This document shows positions 61,690-64,000 of a DNA stretch of 64,000 nucleotides, one piece after another. Under the pieces are notes generated by a model. It did no database searches. It was not told the DNA's origin and worked only from the letters and a program-made list of their open reading frames with translations. The position numbers and the translations under genes are program-made. This DNA is from Pseudomonas californiensis (lineage in GTDB: Bacteria; Pseudomonadota; Gammaproteobacteria; Pseudomonadales; Pseudomonadaceae): assembly GCF_021147775.1 (NCBI RefSeq), contig NZ_JAGTPK010000019.1, forward strand, positions 1 through 64,000. Direction: 5' to 3'. Numbering within the stretch: the first letter of the stretch is position 1; each line of letters begins with the position of its first letter.

Positions 61690-61922
61690 AGGCGCAGGGC
61701 CTGTCGCGCAACGAGCAGGCGGATGACATCGCGCGCCTGAAGATCGAGCTCAATCTGCCGAATCTGGACTATGTCGACATTTCCGCGCAACTGGAGCTGA
61801 CCCGCGCCGTGCAGCGCTGGCCGTTCCTGAGTGAGTTCGGCTTTGCCGCCGAGCCGGCCGACGAGCCGCCGCTGCCCATCGCGGGTGCGGTGCGCCAGGG
61901 CAAGTTCGGGACATCGACATGA
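61659..61922 (+). CDS. bcsR: Cellulose biosynthesis protein BcsR
   Basis: An 87-aa protein overlapping the bcsG end by 31 nt. The segment DDIARLKIELNLPNLDYVDIS followed by LTRAVQRWPFLSEFG matches E. coli BcsR (DIVALKQAFSLPDIDYADIS, LAAALKRWPLLAEF). BcsR partners BcsQ and stabilises BcsE in the inner-membrane complex. The ATG at 61659 follows AAGGAGAAGG. It overlaps bcsQ by 4 nt. The longer frame that contains it is antisense-type read-through of bcsG and should be ignored. Confidence 0.88.
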   Translation: MAAIPTALQIKAQGLSRNEQADDIARLKIELNLPNLDYVDISAQLELTRAVQRWPFLSEFGFAAEPADEPPLPIAGAVRQGKFGTST

Positions 61923-62641
61923 CGTCACTGAGTCTGACGGGGGTTCGTGGCGGGGTCGGTGTCAGCGCGTTGCTGGCAGCGATCGGTCACGCCCTTGAAC
62001 GCCTCGGTGAGCGGGTGTTGCTGGTCGACCTGTGCCCGGAAAACATGTTGCGCCTGCATTTCAACGTGGACGCCTCGCACACGGGTGGCTGGGCACGCGC
62101 GATGCTGGAGGGCCAGGACTGGTTCGAGCAGGCCTGGAGCCTGACGCCGACCCTGCACCTGTTGCCGTATGGGACCGTGAGCGCAGCGCAATCGGATGCC
62201 CTGGAACAGCGCCTGCGCAATGAACCGTCCTTGTGGGCTCGCCGTCAGAAAAGCCTGAACGCGCATTACGACTGGATTCTGTTCGACGTGCCGCAGCGTC
62301 TGCCGGGGCATGCGATCCTGGGCCCCTGTCTGTTCCCGATTCAGGTGATCGAGGCCGACGTCGCCTGCCAGATCCTGTTGCACCAGCAGGCGCGTGACAG
62401 CCTGTTGCTGGTCAATCGTTTTGATCCTGGCAGCCAGTTGCAGCGTGACTTGCTGTTGCTGTGGCGCAATCACCACGCCACGCGAATATTGCCGCTGGCG
62501 ATTCACCTCGATGAAGCGATGCGTGAAGCCCTGGCGTACAAGCAGCCGTTGGGTCAATACGCGCCGGACAGCCTCGCCGCGCACGATGTGCTCAGTCTGG
62601 CAACCTGGTGCCTGACCCGGCGCCGTGGGGAACGCTCGTGA
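61919..62641 (+). CDS. bcsQ: Cellulose biosynthesis ATPase-like protein BcsQ
   Basis: MinD/SIMIBI-family partner of BcsR, needed for polar or complex assembly of the synthase. The 240-aa protein begins MTSLSLTGVRGGVGVSALLAAIGHAL; its P-loop GGVGVS lacks the usual Lys, as E. coli BcsQ (GGVGTT) also does. VLLVDLCPENMLRLHFNVD, GWARAMLEGQDW, IHLDEAMREALAYKQPLGQY and LATWCL match the family. It overlaps both bcsR and bcsA by 4 nt. Confidence 0.92.
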   Translation: MTSLSLTGVRGGVGVSALLAAIGHALERLGERVLLVDLCPENMLRLHFNVDASHTGGWARAMLEGQDWFEQAWSLTPTLHLLPYGTVSAAQSDALEQRLRNEPSLWARRQKSLNAHYDWILFDVPQRLPGHAILGPCLFPIQVIEADVACQILLHQQARDSLLLVNRFDPGSQLQRDLLLLWRNHHATRILPLAIHLDEAMREALAYKQPLGQYAPDSLAAHDVLSLATWCLTRRRGERS

Positions 62642-64000
62642 TTGCCCGCTGGTTTCCCTATACGCATTTGCGGCGTGAGTACGATTGCTACCCACCCATC
62701 GCGTTGTGGTTGTCATTCTGTATGGCGCTGGCCTGGCTGGTGTTGCGTCTGGAGTCACCGGTCTGGCAGCAGGTGCTTGATCAGCGCCAGCGCTGGTATC
62801 CGCATCTGGCCGGTCAGCGGCCTCGTGTAGGCGACCCGCTGCGCATTGTTCTGCAAAGCCTGTGGCTACTGCTGTTTCGCCCGGTGCCCCAGCGCCGTCG
62901 TCGCTCGCCGCCGCGCTGGATGAATCTGTCCGGACAGATGCATCAGCGTCTCTGGCAACAGGTGGGGCAATTTCTCAACGACTTGCCCGAGCAGGCCGTT
63001 CAAAGCCGGATGATGGGCAAAGGAGTCCATTGGTGGAGCGGGCTCAGTCCCTTGCTGCAGCGCGTACTGAACCTGTTGTGCGCCATGCTGGGCCTGGTGC
63101 TGGTGGTGATGTGCATTACCGAACCTTTCGGCTATGTGTCGCAGTTGCTGTTCGTGATCATGCTATGGGCCGTTGCGATGTTGATCCGGCGAATGCCGGG
63201 CCGCTTTCCGACGCTATTGCTGATCATGCTGTCGGTGATCATTTCCTGCCGTTATCTGTGGTGGCGCTACACCGCCACATTGAACTGGGACAGCCCGGTC
63301 GACCTGATCTGCGGCGTGCTGCTGCTGATTGCCGAAACCTATTCGTGGCTGGTGCTGCTGTTGGGGTATATCCAGACCTGCTGGCCGTTGCAGCGTCCTC
63401 CGGCACAGTTGCCGCGTGACACCCGGACATGGCCGACAGTGGATTTGCTGATCCCCACGTATAACGAAAGCCTGGCGATTGTGAGCGGCACGGTGTACGC
63501 CGCGCTGGGGATTGACTGGCCTCACGACAAGTTGCGGATTTCGATCCTCGACGATGGCAAGCGCGACGAGTTTCGCCTGTTCGCCGAGCAGGCCGGGGTG
63601 AACTACATCACTCGTTCGGACAACCGACACGCCAAGGCCGGTAACCTCAATCACGCGTTGACGCTGCTGGATGGCGAGCTGGTCGCTATTTTCGACTGCG
63701 ACAACGTGCCGGTGCGTTCCTTCCTGCAGATGACTGTCGGCTGGTTTCTGCGCGACCCGAAGCTGGCGCTGGTGCAGACCCCGCACCACTTTCTGTCGCC
63801 CGATCCCTTTGAGCGCAACCTGGGTACGTTCCGCCGTCGGCCCAACGAGGGCGAGCTGTTCTACGGCCTGGTACAGGACGGCAACGACATGTGGAACGCT
63901 GCGTTCTTTTGCGGCTCCTGTGCAGTGCTGCGCCGTTCGGCGATAGATGAAATAGGCGGCTTTGCCGTGGAGACCGTGACCGAGGATGCCCACACTGCGC
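62638..64000 (+). CDS. bcsA: Cellulose synthase catalytic subunit BcsA (partial, runs off the right edge)
   Basis: Polymerises UDP-glucose and extrudes the chain. About 454 codons are present, beginning with GTG that overlaps the bcsQ stop codon. An N-terminal extension with one span (about 20-40) and a basic linker precedes the membrane domain (four spans, about 145-260). The GT2 domain then starts (PTVDLLIPTYNES, about 265), with LDDGKRDEF (first Asp), FDCDN (DxD) and TEDAHT (catalytic Asp) visible near the edge. The QxxRW motif and PilZ domain lie outside the window. Confidence 0.95.
   Translation, partial: MIARWFPYTHLRREYDCYPPIALWLSFCMALAWLVLRLESPVWQQVLDQRQRWYPHLAGQRPRVGDPLRIVLQSLWLLLFRPVPQRRRRSPPRWMNLSGQMHQRLWQQVGQFLNDLPEQAVQSRMMGKGVHWWSGLSPLLQRVLNLLCAMLGLVLVVMCITEPFGYVSQLLFVIMLWAVAMLIRRMPGRFPTLLLIMLSVIISCRYLWWRYTATLNWDSPVDLICGVLLLIAETYSWLVLLLGYIQTCWPLQRPPAQLPRDTRTWPTVDLLIPTYNESLAIVSGTVYAALGIDWPHDKLRISILDDGKRDEFRLFAEQAGVNYITRSDNRHAKAGNLNHALTLLDGELVAIFDCDNVPVRSFLQMTVGWFLRDPKLALVQTPHHFLSPDPFERNLGTFRRRPNEGELFYGLVQDGNDMWNAAFFCGSCAVLRRSAIDEIGGFAVETVTEDAHTA

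Noticed and set aside
61104..61922. 272-codon frame ending with bcsR
   Set aside because: Only the part from 61659 matches BcsR; the earlier part lies out of frame over bcsG, which has strong conserved motifs.

Overview
The window looks like Pseudomonas DNA (fluorescens/syringae/putida-type). The signs are a Pseudomonas A-band-like (GDP-D-rhamnose, Wzm/Wzt) polysaccharide gene set, a BdlA-like soluble chemoreceptor, an AlgA/WbpW-type bifunctional mannose enzyme, and GC-rich codon use. No rRNA, tRNA or CRISPR array was seen.

Region 1 (0.3-6 kb) is a plasmid-type maintenance module. It holds a tyrosine recombinase, a Tus-like replication-terminus protein, a compact parA plus small ribbon-helix-helix partner, and an origin with nine direct iterons, a perfect DnaA box and an AT-rich stretch, followed by a Rep_3-type repA and two inverted iterons. 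TAGCTA-rich palindromic arrays flank the par genes and follow repA. Further copies of this motif lie at 22.2 kb, inside a glycosyltransferase gene and spelled with rare synonymous codons, and at 57.8 kb. The window is therefore probably part of a large plasmid or chromid, or of a chromosome carrying an integrated plasmid.

Region 2 (6.3-27 kb) joins polysaccharide synthesis to type I secretion. A WbpZ-like glycosyltransferase is followed by a three-gene type I secretion system whose TolC gene overlaps gmd. Then come glycosyltransferases, the Wzm/Wzt O-polysaccharide exporter and a methyltransferase. Next is a large, cysteine-free, codon-optimised protein with DUF4214 and RTX-like segments, whose C-terminus resembles that of the Caulobacter S-layer protein RsaA. 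A small DUF6447-like gene and a SapC-family gene follow it. Together these suggest an O-polysaccharide-anchored S-layer in Pseudomonas.

Region 3 (27-36.5 kb, minus strand) is one operon for lipid-linked D-arabinofuranose, resembling the mycobacterial pathway: HAD-UbiA fusion, DprE1, DprE2, a polytopic GT-C-like protein, an SDR, an FAD oxidoreductase, GtrA and an acyltransferase. Region 4 (37-48 kb) has a lipoprotein, three DUF4214 proteins that are probable type I secretion substrates (one a frameshifted trypsin-like protease), an epimerase, a second acyltransferase, rmd, a WbpY-like glycosyltransferase and the mannose-1-phosphate guanylyltransferase/isomerase. gmd, rmd and this last enzyme together supply GDP-D-rhamnose.

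Region 5 (48-64 kb) carries a BdlA-like chemoreceptor, a complete curli operon (csgE-F-A-G-B-H), a cytochrome c protein, uvsE, dps, a MITE-like element, mltA, and a cellulose operon bcsE-F-G-R-Q-A that runs off the right edge. The window as a whole is a surface and biofilm-matrix island (S-layer, O-polysaccharide, arabinan-type sugar, curli, phosphoethanolamine-cellulose) next to plasmid replication genes.
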